From NCBI GenBank assembly GCA_946615905.1, contig CAMOIE010000001.1, positions 1-44,317 on the forward strand: a stretch of DNA of 44,317 bases. The letters are read 5' to 3'. A program made the position numbers and the translations under genes. This document shows positions 17,345 to 25,354 of the stretch, in pieces. Positions within the stretch are counted from its first letter, which is position 1, and every line of letters starts with the position of its first letter. This DNA is from an uncultured Treponema sp. (lineage in GTDB: Bacteria; Spirochaetota; Spirochaetia; Treponematales; Treponemataceae). A model generated the notes under the pieces. That model did not search any database. It was not told the origin of the DNA and saw only the letters and a list, made by a program, of their open reading frames with translations.

Positions 17345-19531
17345 ATGAAATTTTCTAACAGCATTCAGACAAAACTTATGGTGACGATTGGACTTTCGCT
17401 GTCAGTTATATTTCTTGTGGGCGGACTTTTACTAGCCTCGCTTTCAAAATCACGTTTTTCTGCATTGAACATAAAATATATAACGAATACAAATGCGCGT
17501 CATTCGGAAGAAATTCGGGTCACTTTTTCATCTGCTTATGCGGAATGTAGCTCGGTTGCCCGCTCAATCGGACTTTGCGAGACAGTTGCCCGTTATGACC
17601 GCCGCAAATACATTAATGATGTTCTGAAAACTACCCTTCTTGCGAATTCTGAATATGTTGACGCTTGGTTTGTTTCCGAGCCGAACGCGGTTGACGGCCT
17701 AGATTCTGAATATGCGAATTCAGAAGGTTATGACGAAACAGGAAGAATCATTCCTTATTGGACCAACGTTGGCGGCAATATGGACTGCACGCCGCTTACT
17801 GATTATGCAGGCTCTTTTTGGTATGAGAATCCCTTGCGCTCAAGTCAGGGAGTTTTGATTGACCCGAATGTTTACGAGCTTCAGGGAAAGAGAATGTGCG
17901 TCGGAGGAGTCGCCTGGCCTGTAAAAACTCCTGACGGCCGCGTAATCGGTGCTGTCGGACTGGATTTTTCTTGGGACAAATTCAACGCGCAGTTGCAGGC
18001 GGCGAAAATCTACAAAGATTCTTACATGCTGCTGATTTCACACTCAGGTCTTCTTGCCGCAACCCGCAAGCCTGAGGATATTGGAACTCCATCAGGAGTT
18101 TTCAAGGAACACAATGAATTGTTTACAAAAGCCGCGTCAGACGTAATGCCATTTACTTTTGACGGAAAATCCTCTTCGCTGAACACAATCTGCGACTACT
18201 TTGTGACCCCTTTCCGCGTTGGAAGCGCAAAAGAAACTTGGTATATGGTTCTTTCTGCCCCCCGCTATCAGATTAACGCTGACATTAAGGCCGTTCAATA
18301 TGCTGTAATTACAACTTTTGTGATTTCTCTAGCTATTGCGATTTTGATTGCGGTCTTTGTCATCGCAAGAATCGTAAAGCAGCTTAAAGTCGGAGTTGAT
18401 GTTATGAAGAACATCGCCCAGGGTGACGGAGATTTGACAGTCCGCCTAGATGTCAAAAGCGGCGATGAAATGGGCAAAATGTTCACATATTTCAACGAGA
18501 CGATGGAAAAAATCCACAAGTCGATTTCATCCGTTGCTAACGAGACTACAAAAATGTCTGCAGCCGGTGATGATTTGGCCGCCAACATGAATGAGACAGC
18601 CGCCGCCTCAAACGAAATCAATGCGAATATCGATGGTGTGAGCCGTCAGGTTTTGACTCAGGCAAAGAGCGTCTCTCAGGCTTCTTCGTCAATTTCTGAG
18701 ATTTCAAATCAGGTTCGCGAAATGCAGTCTGAAATTTCTTCTCAGGCTGCGGCCGTTGTCCAGTCGTCTGCGGCGGTTGAGGAAATGGTCGCAAATATAC
18801 GGTCTGTGACTCAGATTCTTGAAAAAAACAGCGGAACTATGGAATCTCTCAAGGAAGCCGCAGATTCAGGAAAGCAGAGCGTTTTAAATTCTGTCGGACT
18901 TTCAGAAAAAATCGCAGAAAAGTCAAAGGCCTTGCTTGAGGCTTCAAAAGTCGTTCAGGCAATCGCAAGCCAGACAAACCTTCTTGCCATGAATGCCGCA
19001 ATCGAGGCTGCTCATGCCGGTGAGGCTGGTGCCGGATTCTCTGTTGTCGCTGACGAAATCCGAAAGTTGGCCGAGGATTCAAGCAAGCAGGGTAAGGCTA
19101 TCACTGACAACATGAAAGACGTTATGGACTCCATTCAGGAAGTTTCCAGGGCTTCAACAGATTTGCAGGCGAAATTCAACCAGATTTTTGAATTGACCGG
19201 AACTGCGACCCAGCAGGAAGGCGTGATTAAAAATGCTATGCTTGAGCAGACCGAAGGTTCTACCCAGATTCTTCAGGCGATGAAGCAGATTAATGATATT
19301 ACTGACAAGGTAAAGGAAAAATCTTCCGCAATGTTGTCTTCAAGTGAGCACGCTGACCAGGAGATGAGTCAGCTTACAGCACTTTCTTCGGAAATTTCTT
19401 CTTCAATGGGAGAAATGAGTCAGGGAATGAACAACATCAATGAGGCTATGAACTCTGTCAACGACACGACAAAGCTGACTAAGCAGAGTATCGAAAACCT
19501 CGCAAAAACTGTCTCATACTTTAAGGTCTGA
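17345..19531 (+). CDS. Methyl-accepting chemotaxis protein (dCache type)
   Basis: A 728-residue transmembrane receptor. Membrane span 1 is near residues 12-33. A large periplasmic dCache-like ligand domain (about 40-310) contains [18 protein letters not shown] and [11 protein letters not shown]. Span 2 lies near 318-342, then HAMP ([20 protein letters not shown]). The cytoplasmic coiled coil has the conserved signalling tip [20 protein letters not shown]. It signals to CheA/CheW and so to the flagellar motor; the ligand cannot be read from sequence, though dCache domains often bind amino acids. No CheR-tethering pentapeptide is present. A GGAG site lies seven bases before the ATG. It is monocistronic, ending at a bidirectional terminator. 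Confidence 0.96.
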   Translation: MKFSNSIQTKLMVTIGLSLSVIFLVGGLLLASLSKSRFSALNIKYITNTNARHSEEIRVTFSSAYAECSSVARSIGLCETVARYDRRKYINDVLKTTLLANSEYVDAWFVSEPNAVDGLDSEYANSEGYDETGRIIPYWTNVGGNMDCTPLTDYAGSFWYENPLRSSQGVLIDPNVYELQGKRMCVGGVAWPVKTPDGRVIGAVGLDFSWDKFNAQLQAAKIYKDSYMLLISHSGLLAATRKPEDIGTPSGVFKEHNELFTKAASDVMPFTFDGKSSSLNTICDYFVTPFRVGSAKETWYMVLSAPRYQINADIKAVQYAVITTFVISLAIAILIAVFVIARIVKQLKVGVDVMKNIAQGDGDLTVRLDVKSGDEMGKMFTYFNETMEKIHKSISSVANETTKMSAAGDDLAANMNETAAASNEINANIDGVSRQVLTQAKSVSQASSSISEISNQVREMQSEISSQAAAVVQSSAAVEEMVANIRSVTQILEKNSGTMESLKEAADSGKQSVLNSVGLSEKIAEKSKALLEASKVVQAIASQTNLLAMNAAIEAAHAGEAGAGFSVVADEIRKLAEDSSKQGKAITDNMKDVMDSIQEVSRASTDLQAKFNQIFELTGTATQQEGVIKNAMLEQTEGSTQILQAMKQINDITDKVKEKSSAMLSSSEHADQEMSQLTALSSEISSSMGEMSQGMNNINEAMNSVNDTTKLTKQSIENLAKTVSYFKV

Positions 19532-19535
19532 TACG

Positions 19536-19574
19536 AAAAAGACCGCCCGGAATATTAGGGCGGTCTTAGCATTT
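19536..19574. terminator. Bidirectional terminator between MCP and SPFH genes
   Basis: AAGACCGCCC (19539-19548) pairs with GGGCGGTCTT (19558-19567). There are T-runs on both strands, serving the convergent chemotaxis receptor and SPFH genes. Confidence 0.92.
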
Positions 19575-19577
19575 TTT

Positions 19578-20498
19578 CTATTTCTTTGCGATTTCGCTGA
19601 TGGCGGAAACTACACCTGCAAGGTTCTGGAAGTCTGCGGGAACAATCAGTTTTGTCGCCTGTCCGTTCGCGGCTTTTTCCATTGTCTCGAGTGACCGCAA
19701 CTTGATTACAGCGTCATCAACTCCGGCTTCCTTAATCATTTTAAGACCGTCGCTCGTAGCCTTCTGGACTTCGCGGATGGCCTCAGCTTCACCCTGTGCC
19801 TTTTGCACGGCGGCTTCCTTTTCAGCCTCTGCGCGGAGAATCATCGCCTGTTTTTCGGCTTCCGCCTCAAGAATCTTAGACTGCTTTTTTCCTTCCGCGA
19901 CGAGGATTTCTGACTGTTTCTGTCCCTCGGCAATCAAGATTTTCTCTCGGCGCTCACGTTCAGCACGCATCTGTTTTTCCATTGCCTCGCGAATCGCTTC
20001 CGGCGGCATAATGTTCTTGACTTCAACGCGGTTGACTTTGATTCCCCAGGGGTCTGTGGCCTCGTCCAAAATTGCCCGCATTTTTGTGTTGATTACGTCA
20101 CGGCTGGTCAGCGTCGCATCCAAATCAAGTTCACCGATGATGTTGCGCAAGGTTGTTGCGGAAAGATTTTCAATCGCCAGCATGGGGTTCTCAACGCCGT
20201 AAGTGTAGAGCTTTGGGTCAGTAATCTGCATGTAGACAACTGTGTCGATTTTCATCGTTACGTTGTCTTTCGTGATTACGGGCTGGGGAGGAAAGTCCAG
20301 AACCCGCTCTTTCAATGAAACATGGTTTGCAATCCGGTCGATGAAGGGGACTTTTACGTGAAGTCCTGTGTCCCAAGTCGCGACATAAGTTCCCAAACGC
20401 TCGATGATGAATGCCCGTGCCTGCGGAACAATCCGAATGTTTGTGACAATCAAAAGAAATGCTATCACAAGCAAAGCGACGATTACATAAAGTGACAT
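19578..20498 (-). CDS. SPFH/band 7 family membrane protein (QmcA/stomatin-like)
   Basis: A 306-residue protein with one N-terminal membrane span (about 3-22), a band 7 domain (IRIVPQARAFIIERLGTY, ERVLDFPPQPVITKDNV, NIIGELDLDATLTSRD) and a long Ala/Glu-rich coiled coil (about 170-265). These form large ring assemblies in membrane microdomains and modulate membrane proteases and fluidity. A strong AAGGAG site precedes the start. The NfeD gene lies upstream on the same strand, the usual partner, but here 129 bases of hairpin-rich sequence separate them. Confidence 0.95.
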   Translation of the reverse strand: MSLYVIVALLVIAFLLIVTNIRIVPQARAFIIERLGTYVATWDTGLHVKVPFIDRIANHVSLKERVLDFPPQPVITKDNVTMKIDTVVYMQITDPKLYTYGVENPMLAIENLSATTLRNIIGELDLDATLTSRDVINTKMRAILDEATDPWGIKVNRVEVKNIMPPEAIREAMEKQMRAERERREKILIAEGQKQSEILVAEGKKQSKILEAEAEKQAMILRAEAEKEAAVQKAQGEAEAIREVQKATSDGLKMIKEAGVDDAVIKLRSLETMEKAANGQATKLIVPADFQNLAGVVSAISEIAKK

Positions 20499-20512
20499 TT
20501 TATTCTCCTTTT

Positions 20513-20617
20513 AAGCCCCGGCGGCAGCCGCGCACTATGGAGGGTGCGGATAGCAGTTGCGGGCTTTAGAACGCAACTGCCAATGATAAAAATTACACGG
20601 ATGTAATTTTTATCATG
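20513..20617 (-). repeat. Hairpin cluster inside the nfeD-SPFH transcription unit
   Basis: Three inverted repeats lie in about 100 bases: a 15-bp perfect stem with tetraloop (20583-20597 with 20602-20616), GCAGTTGCG/CGCAACTGC (20553-20561 with 20572-20580), and AAGCCC/GGGCTT (20513-20518 with 20561-20566) enclosing CGCAC/GTGCG. The last two overlap by a base at 20561 and so partly exclude each other. There is no T-tract after the stems on the minus strand, so RNA stabilisation or processing is more likely than plain termination. Confidence 0.6.
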
Positions 20618-20627
20618 CCTCCTTTGT

Positions 20628-21071
20628 TTATAAAGTTTTTACGAAGACAGTCACGCCTTCGATTTTTACAATTTCAACTTCTACTCCACGGTCAATTGTC
20701 GTTCCATCGTTAGAGCTGGCTGACCACTCGACTCCGTTGAGCTTTACAGCACCTTTTTCTAATGGAGTGATTTTTTTAGTCACAAGGACGTGCTTTCCAA
20801 TCAGCGCATCGGAATTCGTGGCTTCTTTTTTTATCCGCAATTTTTTGACTGCAAAAGGCCGTGTGAAAATCACGAGGACCAGAGAAATCAGTGCGAAAAG
20901 CAAAAGCTGCCATTTGAAGGAAAGTGGCGTGGTTGAGACAAAAATCATCACAAAAGCCGCTATCGCGCACCAAATCGATGTAAGCATCATGGTCATTCCC
21001 TCAATAAGCAGGGAGACGACCAAAATTGCCAGCCAAAACCAGGGCAAATTATTCAAAATATATAATTCCAT
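20628..21071 (-). CDS. NfeD family protein
   Basis: A 147-residue short NfeD: three hydrophobic segments (about 9-30, 33-48, 52-70; WFWLAILVVSLLIEGMTMM) followed by a soluble OB-fold beta domain (about 88-147, ALIGKHVLVTKKITPLEKGAVKLNG). NfeD proteins partner with SPFH proteins, here encoded just downstream. There is no Shine-Dalgarno site; the promoter places the RNA start three to four bases before the ATG. The gene diverges from the EIIC-EAL gene. Confidence 0.92.
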   Translation of the reverse strand: MELYILNNLPWFWLAILVVSLLIEGMTMMLTSIWCAIAAFVMIFVSTTPLSFKWQLLLFALISLVLVIFTRPFAVKKLRIKKEATNSDALIGKHVLVTKKITPLEKGAVKLNGVEWSASSNDGTTIDRGVEVEIVKIEGVTVFVKTL

Positions 21072-21081
21072 GTTAGCAATC

Positions 21082-21110
21082 AGTATAAATCAATTGCGTA
21101 AAATAATCAA
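21082..21110 (-). promoter_or_regulatory. Putative promoter of nfeD
   Basis: On the minus strand TTGATT (21105-21110), 17 bases, TATACT (21082-21087). The ATG is ten bases beyond the -10, giving an almost leaderless mRNA. Confidence 0.5.
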
Positions 21111-21124
21111 AAAATATAGACAAT

Positions 21125-21153
21125 TTGCCTTTTGACAAATCCGTGCTATATTT
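21125..21153 (+). promoter_or_regulatory. Putative promoter of the EIIC-EAL gene, possible leaderless start
   Basis: TTGCCT (21125-21130), 17 bases, TATATT (21148-21153). The ATG at 21160 is six bases past the -10, so RNA would begin at the start codon. No ribosome site is present. Confidence 0.45.
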
Positions 21154-21159
21154 ATAGTA

Positions 21160-23289
21160 ATGATAAAAAAAGTTAATTTATATTTCAACAAAATTGAAAA
21201 TTCACCGGTTCTTACGGCAATTAGAAATGGTCTTACAAATGAAATTCCGATTTTGCTGATCGGCGCAATCGCCTTATGGCTCAACTGGATTCCGATTCCT
21301 TGTGTAAGTGAATTTCTGGCAAAAAATTCTTTTTTCCACTATATTTTGGCCGCTGTTTATCAGACGACTTACGGGCTGTTTTCGGTTTATGCGGTCTGCT
21401 TGATTTCTATCGCCTATGTGAATAATTCTGCCAGCATTGATGTTGTCAAAGAGTACGATTTGAGGATTCCAGCGCTTTTTACCTCCTTGATTTGTTTTTT
21501 CATTTTTGCCGGAACAGATGCCGCCTGTGAGGCGGACAGTTTTTTCAGCCTCAATTTTTTTGATGCGCTCGGAGCCAGGGGAATGTTCATCGCGATTTTT
21601 TGCGGAATCCTGGTTCCTTTTTTATTTGAAAGATTTTTCTTTATTTTTAACAAAAAGCGCATTCTGATTGGCGATATTTCTGACCCGAATTTAAAACAGG
21701 CGATAAGATTCATAATACCTGCGACTTTAATCATTTTGATTTTTGCCGTGTTCAATTCTGCCGTCATTGTCATTTTTGATGTCAACAGCTTTTATGAATT
21801 TTTTACGAATTGCCTAGTAAAAGCCGCATCTTCGGTCTCTGCTTTTTTGATTGATCACGGACTCCGGGTTTTAAGCGGGGCATTTTTTGTTTTTGCTTCT
21901 ACTCTCTTGTGGTTCTTTGGAATTCACGGTTCCAACGCCCTTGAAAGTGTCATGCTTGAGTTTGTTGTTTCTGGTTCGGACAATATTTTAACTCGTGGAC
22001 TTATTGGGCATTATGTTCTGCTTGGCGGTTGCGGAACGGCTTTTTCACTTTTTCTGGCGATTTTATTGTTCAGTAAAAGGCAGGCTAACAGACAGATTCT
22101 AAAATATGCCGCATTTCCGATGATTTTTAATATAAACGAAATCCTTGTTTTCGGACTGCCACTTATTTTTAACGTCACCCTGTTCATTCCCTTTTTGCTA
22201 GTGCCTTTGGTCTCATATTTTATCGCTTACGGGGCTATGGCGGCAGGTTTGGTTCCGCCGGAAATTCATTTTGTAAATTGGACGACACCCGCAATCATCA
22301 GCGGCTGGCTGGGCACCGGCTCCATCCGGGGGGCTTTGCTTCAAATTGTGATTATTGCCATTGGACTTTTGATTTACCGGCCTTTTATAATTGCTTACGA
22401 CAGGCGGCGTGAAAGTACCGCTAAAAAATATATCAACGACATTATAGAAATCATGCATGAAAGCGAGCGGAATATCGTTCCGATTGAATTGCTGACGATT
22501 CCTGGAATTTACGGAAGAATCGCATGTTCTTTGGCGAGTGATTTGAGGTCTGCCGTAAAAAACAACGAGCTTAGGCTTTTTTATCAGGGGCAGTTTTTAA
22601 AGGACGGAAAGCCTGTCGCTGCGGAAGCCCTCTTGCGCTGGAATCATCCCCAGTTTGGTTTTATCTACCCGCCACTTGTAATGAAGCTCTTTGCGGAAAC
22701 CGGAATGCTCATAAATTGTGAAATTCAGATTTTGAATCAGGCGTTAAAAGACGAAGAGAGAATCAATGCCGGCAGAAAAAATCCGATTACAATCAGCGTG
22801 AACGTTCTTCCGGCGACTTTCTCTGACCCCCTCTATTTGCGCCGGCTTGAGCAATATGCGATTGAAAAGGGTAGAAAACGCGTGCAAAATATTTGCATTG
22901 AAATCACTGAGCAGGCGGTTTTGCAAATCACGGCCAATACTCACGAGCTTTTTGACCGAATCCGGGCTTTGGGCTACAAACTGGCAATCGATGATTTTGG
23001 ATTGGGCCATACTTCGGTGGCATATTTGCAGAACAATAAATTTGATGAGGTCAAACTTGACGGTTCAATAGTAAAATCCTGCATGGAAAATGACCGCAGT
23101 CAGGACATAATCGTCTCTGTAATTTCTTTGGCAAAAAAACTTGACTTTAACGTTGTCGCTGAATACGTTGAGACGGAAGACGAGAGAGACTTGCTTGATG
23201 AAATCGGCTGCTCATATTACCAAGGCTGGCTCTATGGAAAGGCCATGCCCATTGAGGAATTCATCCAGTCGATAGCCGGGAAAGAGTAA
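21160..23289 (+). CDS. PTS EIIC-like membrane domain fused to EAL c-di-GMP phosphodiesterase
   Basis: A 709-residue fusion. Residues 1-415 resemble a lactose/cellobiose-family PTS permease: about ten spans, WFFGIHGSN with His256, and INEILVFGLPLIFN with Asn326-Glu327 in place of the usual NEPIIFG. Residues about 455-700 form an EAL domain with a full set of catalytic motifs: EALLRW (Glu489), Asn in SVNVLPATFSD, IEITEQ, DDFGLG, VKLDGS, and AEYVET with the QG segment. It should hydrolyse c-di-GMP at the inner membrane. No EIIA or EIIB genes are near, so the EIIC part may sense sugar rather than phosphorylate it (inference). It stands alone, divergent from nfeD. Confidence 0.9.
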   Translation: MIKKVNLYFNKIENSPVLTAIRNGLTNEIPILLIGAIALWLNWIPIPCVSEFLAKNSFFHYILAAVYQTTYGLFSVYAVCLISIAYVNNSASIDVVKEYDLRIPALFTSLICFFIFAGTDAACEADSFFSLNFFDALGARGMFIAIFCGILVPFLFERFFFIFNKKRILIGDISDPNLKQAIRFIIPATLIILIFAVFNSAVIVIFDVNSFYEFFTNCLVKAASSVSAFLIDHGLRVLSGAFFVFASTLLWFFGIHGSNALESVMLEFVVSGSDNILTRGLIGHYVLLGGCGTAFSLFLAILLFSKRQANRQILKYAAFPMIFNINEILVFGLPLIFNVTLFIPFLLVPLVSYFIAYGAMAAGLVPPEIHFVNWTTPAIISGWLGTGSIRGALLQIVIIAIGLLIYRPFIIAYDRRRESTAKKYINDIIEIMHESERNIVPIELLTIPGIYGRIACSLASDLRSAVKNNELRLFYQGQFLKDGKPVAAEALLRWNHPQFGFIYPPLVMKLFAETGMLINCEIQILNQALKDEERINAGRKNPITISVNVLPATFSDPLYLRRLEQYAIEKGRKRVQNICIEITEQAVLQITANTHELFDRIRALGYKLAIDDFGLGHTSVAYLQNNKFDEVKLDGSIVKSCMENDRSQDIIVSVISLAKKLDFNVVAEYVETEDERDLLDEIGCSYYQGWLYGKAMPIEEFIQSIAGKE

Positions 23290-23306
23290 AAATTAAAAAG
23301 TTTGAA

Positions 23307-24089
23307 TCAGCCTAGAGCAACATCGAGAATCATCATGAGGACAAAGCCAAATGCAAAGCCCAGCGTACAGATGTCGGTCTTCTCATCGCGGGTGGCCTCT
23401 GGAATCAGCTCCTCGATGACGACGTAAATCATTGCTCCTGCCGCAAAAGCAAGCAAATATGGCAGGGCAAGCGTAATCTGGGCGGTCAGCAGCATTGTGA
23501 CTATTGCGGCAATCGGTTCCACGGCACCGCTCAAAGTTCCGTACAAAAATGACTTTAGCTTTGCGTTTCCTTCCGTGCGCAGGGGCATTGAGATAATCGC
23601 TCCTTCCGGGAAGTTCTGAATCGCAATTCCAAGGGCAAGCGCAAGAGCGTCTGCAAAAGAAACCGTGGTCTGCATCATTCCAGCAAGGACAACGCCGACA
23701 GCCATTCCCTCAGGGATATTGTGCAGGGTGACTGCAAAAACAAGCATGGCCGTGCGTGAAATAGAAGATTTTGGACCTTCCGGATTTTGTGCCAGAGAAT
23801 GCAAGTGGGGCGTGATTTTATCGAGGACAAAAAGAAATAGAATTCCTGCCGCAAAGCCTGCTGCCGCAGGAATAAAAGTCAGGCGGTCAGAAAAAAATCC
23901 AGCTGCCATTTGCATTGACGGAATCAGCAGTGACCAGACAGAAGCGGCGACCATGACTCCTCCGGCAAAACCCGCCAAAAGCCGCTGGAGCCAGTCCTTC
24001 ATGCCGTTTACCATGAAGAAAACACAGGCGGAACCGAGCGCAGTTCCCAAAAAAGGCAGTAAAAGTCCCAAGGCAATCTGTGTGTTCAT
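23307..24089 (-). CDS. ZIP family divalent metal transporter
   Basis: A 260-residue protein with eight predicted membrane spans and both ZIP signature motifs, HNIPEGMAVG and QNFPEGAI, which form the binuclear metal site. A His-containing loop DKITPHLHS lies between spans 3 and 4. It resembles the ZupT/GufA group, which imports Zn, Fe and other divalent ions. It lies 43 bases after the HMA-domain gene with a GGAG site and is the last gene of the iron-associated cluster. Iron import fits the context, but the substrate cannot be read from sequence. Confidence 0.92.
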   Translation of the reverse strand: MNTQIALGLLLPFLGTALGSACVFFMVNGMKDWLQRLLAGFAGGVMVAASVWSLLIPSMQMAAGFFSDRLTFIPAAAGFAAGILFLFVLDKITPHLHSLAQNPEGPKSSISRTAMLVFAVTLHNIPEGMAVGVVLAGMMQTTVSFADALALALGIAIQNFPEGAIISMPLRTEGNAKLKSFLYGTLSGAVEPIAAIVTMLLTAQITLALPYLLAFAAGAMIYVVIEELIPEATRDEKTDICTLGFAFGFVLMMILDVALG

Positions 24090-24132
24090 TTTTTCTCCTT
24101 AAAAGCGGCGTGAAATTGTTTAGAGCTGCCCT

Positions 24133-24513
24133 TTATTCTTTGCGGGCGATTTTTACGTTTGTCACAGGATATCCAGTTTTTTCGACTGCTCTTTTAACAT
24201 CTTCCGCAAGAGCCTCTGACTTGAGAAGAACAAAGGCTGAATTCTTTTTTTGCTGGACTTTTTTGGCCCAAGCTCCGTTCAGCGAGTTGATTGTATTTTG
24301 GATGCGGTTCTCGCAATTTTGGCAGTGCATTCCTTCAACCGTAAAATCCGCGACAAACTGGTAATTCTTTGGATTAGTGTCTTGTGGCTCCCTCATGACT
24401 ATTGACGAGCCGCCTCCGCCACAGCCGCAGTCTCCCTGAAAACGTTTTATTGTATTCTTTACAGCAAAAAACACGATGACGCCAAGAACAACAATAATCA
24501 CGTAATTTATCAT
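24133..24513 (-). CDS. FeoB-associated Cys-rich membrane segment fused to an HMA metal-binding domain
   Basis: A 126-residue protein. The start at 24513 is chosen because CGGAGG lies eight bases upstream; the earlier ATG at 24528 precedes that site. Residues about 3-21 form one membrane span (INYVIIVVLGVIVFFAV), followed by a Cys/Gly-rich segment GDCGCGGGGSS as in the FeoB-associated (PF12669-like) family. An HMA domain (about 55-126) carries the metal-binding GMHCQNC motif. It overlaps the preceding small gene by ATGA. This suggests a membrane-tethered metal chaperone or sensor; copper or iron cannot be told apart. Confidence 0.85.
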   Translation of the reverse strand: MINYVIIVVLGVIVFFAVKNTIKRFQGDCGCGGGGSSIVMREPQDTNPKNYQFVADFTVEGMHCQNCENRIQNTINSLNGAWAKKVQQKKNSAFVLLKSEALAEDVKRAVEKTGYPVTNVKIARKE

Positions 24514-24758
24514 ATAGAGCCTCCGCATTGGTTTTTAGCCGCAAGATTTTTTTGAGCCTCGGCTACCATTTTGTCAACATCATCTTTGGATATGCAACGG
24601 CTTGAGCAATTTCCCTTTTTATATGACTCACAGCCTGCACAAGCTGCCGGAACGCCTGATTTTTTCGCTTTTCTTAAAGATTTGACTGCCCAGCGGATTA
24701 CAAAAGCCGTCCAAAAAATAATAAGCGCAAGAACGATAATGTTTACAAGCATCGGCAA
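24510..24758 (-). CDS. FeoB-associated Cys-rich membrane protein
   Basis: An 82-residue protein with one N-terminal membrane span (VNIIVLALIIFWTAFVIRW) and a Cys-rich cytoplasmic part (PAACAGCESYKKGNCSSRC). This is the plan of the small FeoB-associated Cys-rich proteins (PF12669) that often follow feoB. A good AGAGGAG site precedes the start. It is separated from feoB by 596 bases holding two foldback elements and a terminator that ends only 20 bases before this gene, so its expression is probably uncoupled from feoB. Confidence 0.85.
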   Translation of the reverse strand: MPMLVNIIVLALIIFWTAFVIRWAVKSLRKAKKSGVPAACAGCESYKKGNCSSRCISKDDVDKMVAEAQKNLAAKNQCGGSI

Positions 24759-24777
24759 ACTCCTCTTTAAATATACG

Positions 24778-24808
24778 AAAAAAAACGCCGTCCATAAAGA
24801 CGGCGCTC
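24778..24808 (-). terminator. Intrinsic terminator just upstream of the Cys-rich protein gene
   Basis: On the minus strand CGCCGTC-TTTATG-GACGGCG is followed by eight T. It ends 20 bases before the ATG of the Cys-rich protein, and no good promoter fits between the two. Confidence 0.85.
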
Positions 24809-24834
24809 GTTTTACAACGTAAAATTAGATATGT

Positions 24835-25142
24835 ATGAATGGCAAGTTTTATAAAGATTGATTTATTGTAAAAAGAACAGCCACCGTCTCTGTTTGCTGA
24901 TAATCTGTCACAAAATTAAAAATTACTTCCGAAAGAACCCGTTCGAGCTTCGCACGCTTCGCGTTAGAGGTATTGCACTCGCATTTTTACTTCGTAAAAA
25001 TACTCGGCACGTCTCAGAGTGCTATGTCGCCCGGAACCTTTCTCCCGTAATTTTTAGATTTTTTTCGCATAAATGCAAGTTTGTAGCGGCTGTTCAAGCA
25101 TTTATGCCAAAAAAATTGAGTATTTCAGAACTTGCCATTCAT
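24835..25142. repeat. Foldback element A with 14-bp terminal inverted repeats
   Basis: Ends ATGAATGGCAAGTT (24835-24848) and its exact complement (25129-25142). Nested inside are GAACAGCC/GGCTGTTC (24875-24882 with 25088-25095) and AAAAATTAC/GTAATTTTT (24918-24926 with 25047-25055) at near-symmetric distances, so the whole 308 bases is one imperfect palindrome. It has no transposase, no clear target duplication, and resembles a MITE. Confidence 0.6.
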
Positions 25143-25157
25143 TCAATTTAATTTGGA

Positions 25158-25346
25158 GAATGTCGAGTTGGGGCTAAAACAAAAATTCTTTTAACAAAAG
25201 TCAAAAACGGTCGGAGTGGTGGGGGAACCTACGGCAAAAATTCTGCAACGAGCGTAGCGAAGTGAAGCCTTTTGCCGTAGGGGGCACCGGAACGGGAGAC
25301 CGTTTTTTATTTTTCATAATTCTTGTTTCATAAAAACTCGACATTC
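25158..25346. repeat. Foldback element B directly after feoB
   Basis: GAATGTCGAGTT (25158-25169) and its complement (25335-25346) bound 189 bases. Inside are AAAAACGGTC/GACCGTTTTT (25203-25212 with 25298-25307) and CTACGGCAAAA/TTTTGCCGTAG (25229-25239 with 25270-25280), with the AT-rich arms also partly complementary. The right end lies nine bases from the feoB stop, so the hairpin caps the feoB mRNA. Its ends resemble those of element A. Confidence 0.6.
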
Positions 25347-25354
25347 ATCCTTAA

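Larger units (their letters stand above)
24759..25354. other. Non-coding gap between feoB and the Cys-rich protein gene
   Basis: This 596-base stretch holds no gene I can support. From right to left on the minus-strand transcript it contains foldback element B (25158-25346), foldback element A (24835-25142), a short unique leader and an intrinsic terminator (24778-24808). A 97-codon open frame at 24858-25151 on the plus strand lies inside element A and is not protein-like. Confidence 0.7.

Noticed and set aside
20600..20627. Mini-ORF ATG-ATA-AAA-ATT-ACA-TCC-GTG-TAA after an AGGAGG on the minus strand between nfeD and SPFH
   Set aside because: The SD is only one base from the ATG and the codons fall inside a perfect hairpin; more likely an accident of the palindrome.
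24858..25151. 97-codon open frame on the plus strand
   Set aside because: It lies wholly within foldback element A, has low-complexity basic sequence and no ribosome site.
24835..25346. CRISPR array
   Set aside because: The repeats are inverted and nested, not regularly spaced direct repeats, and no cas gene is nearby.
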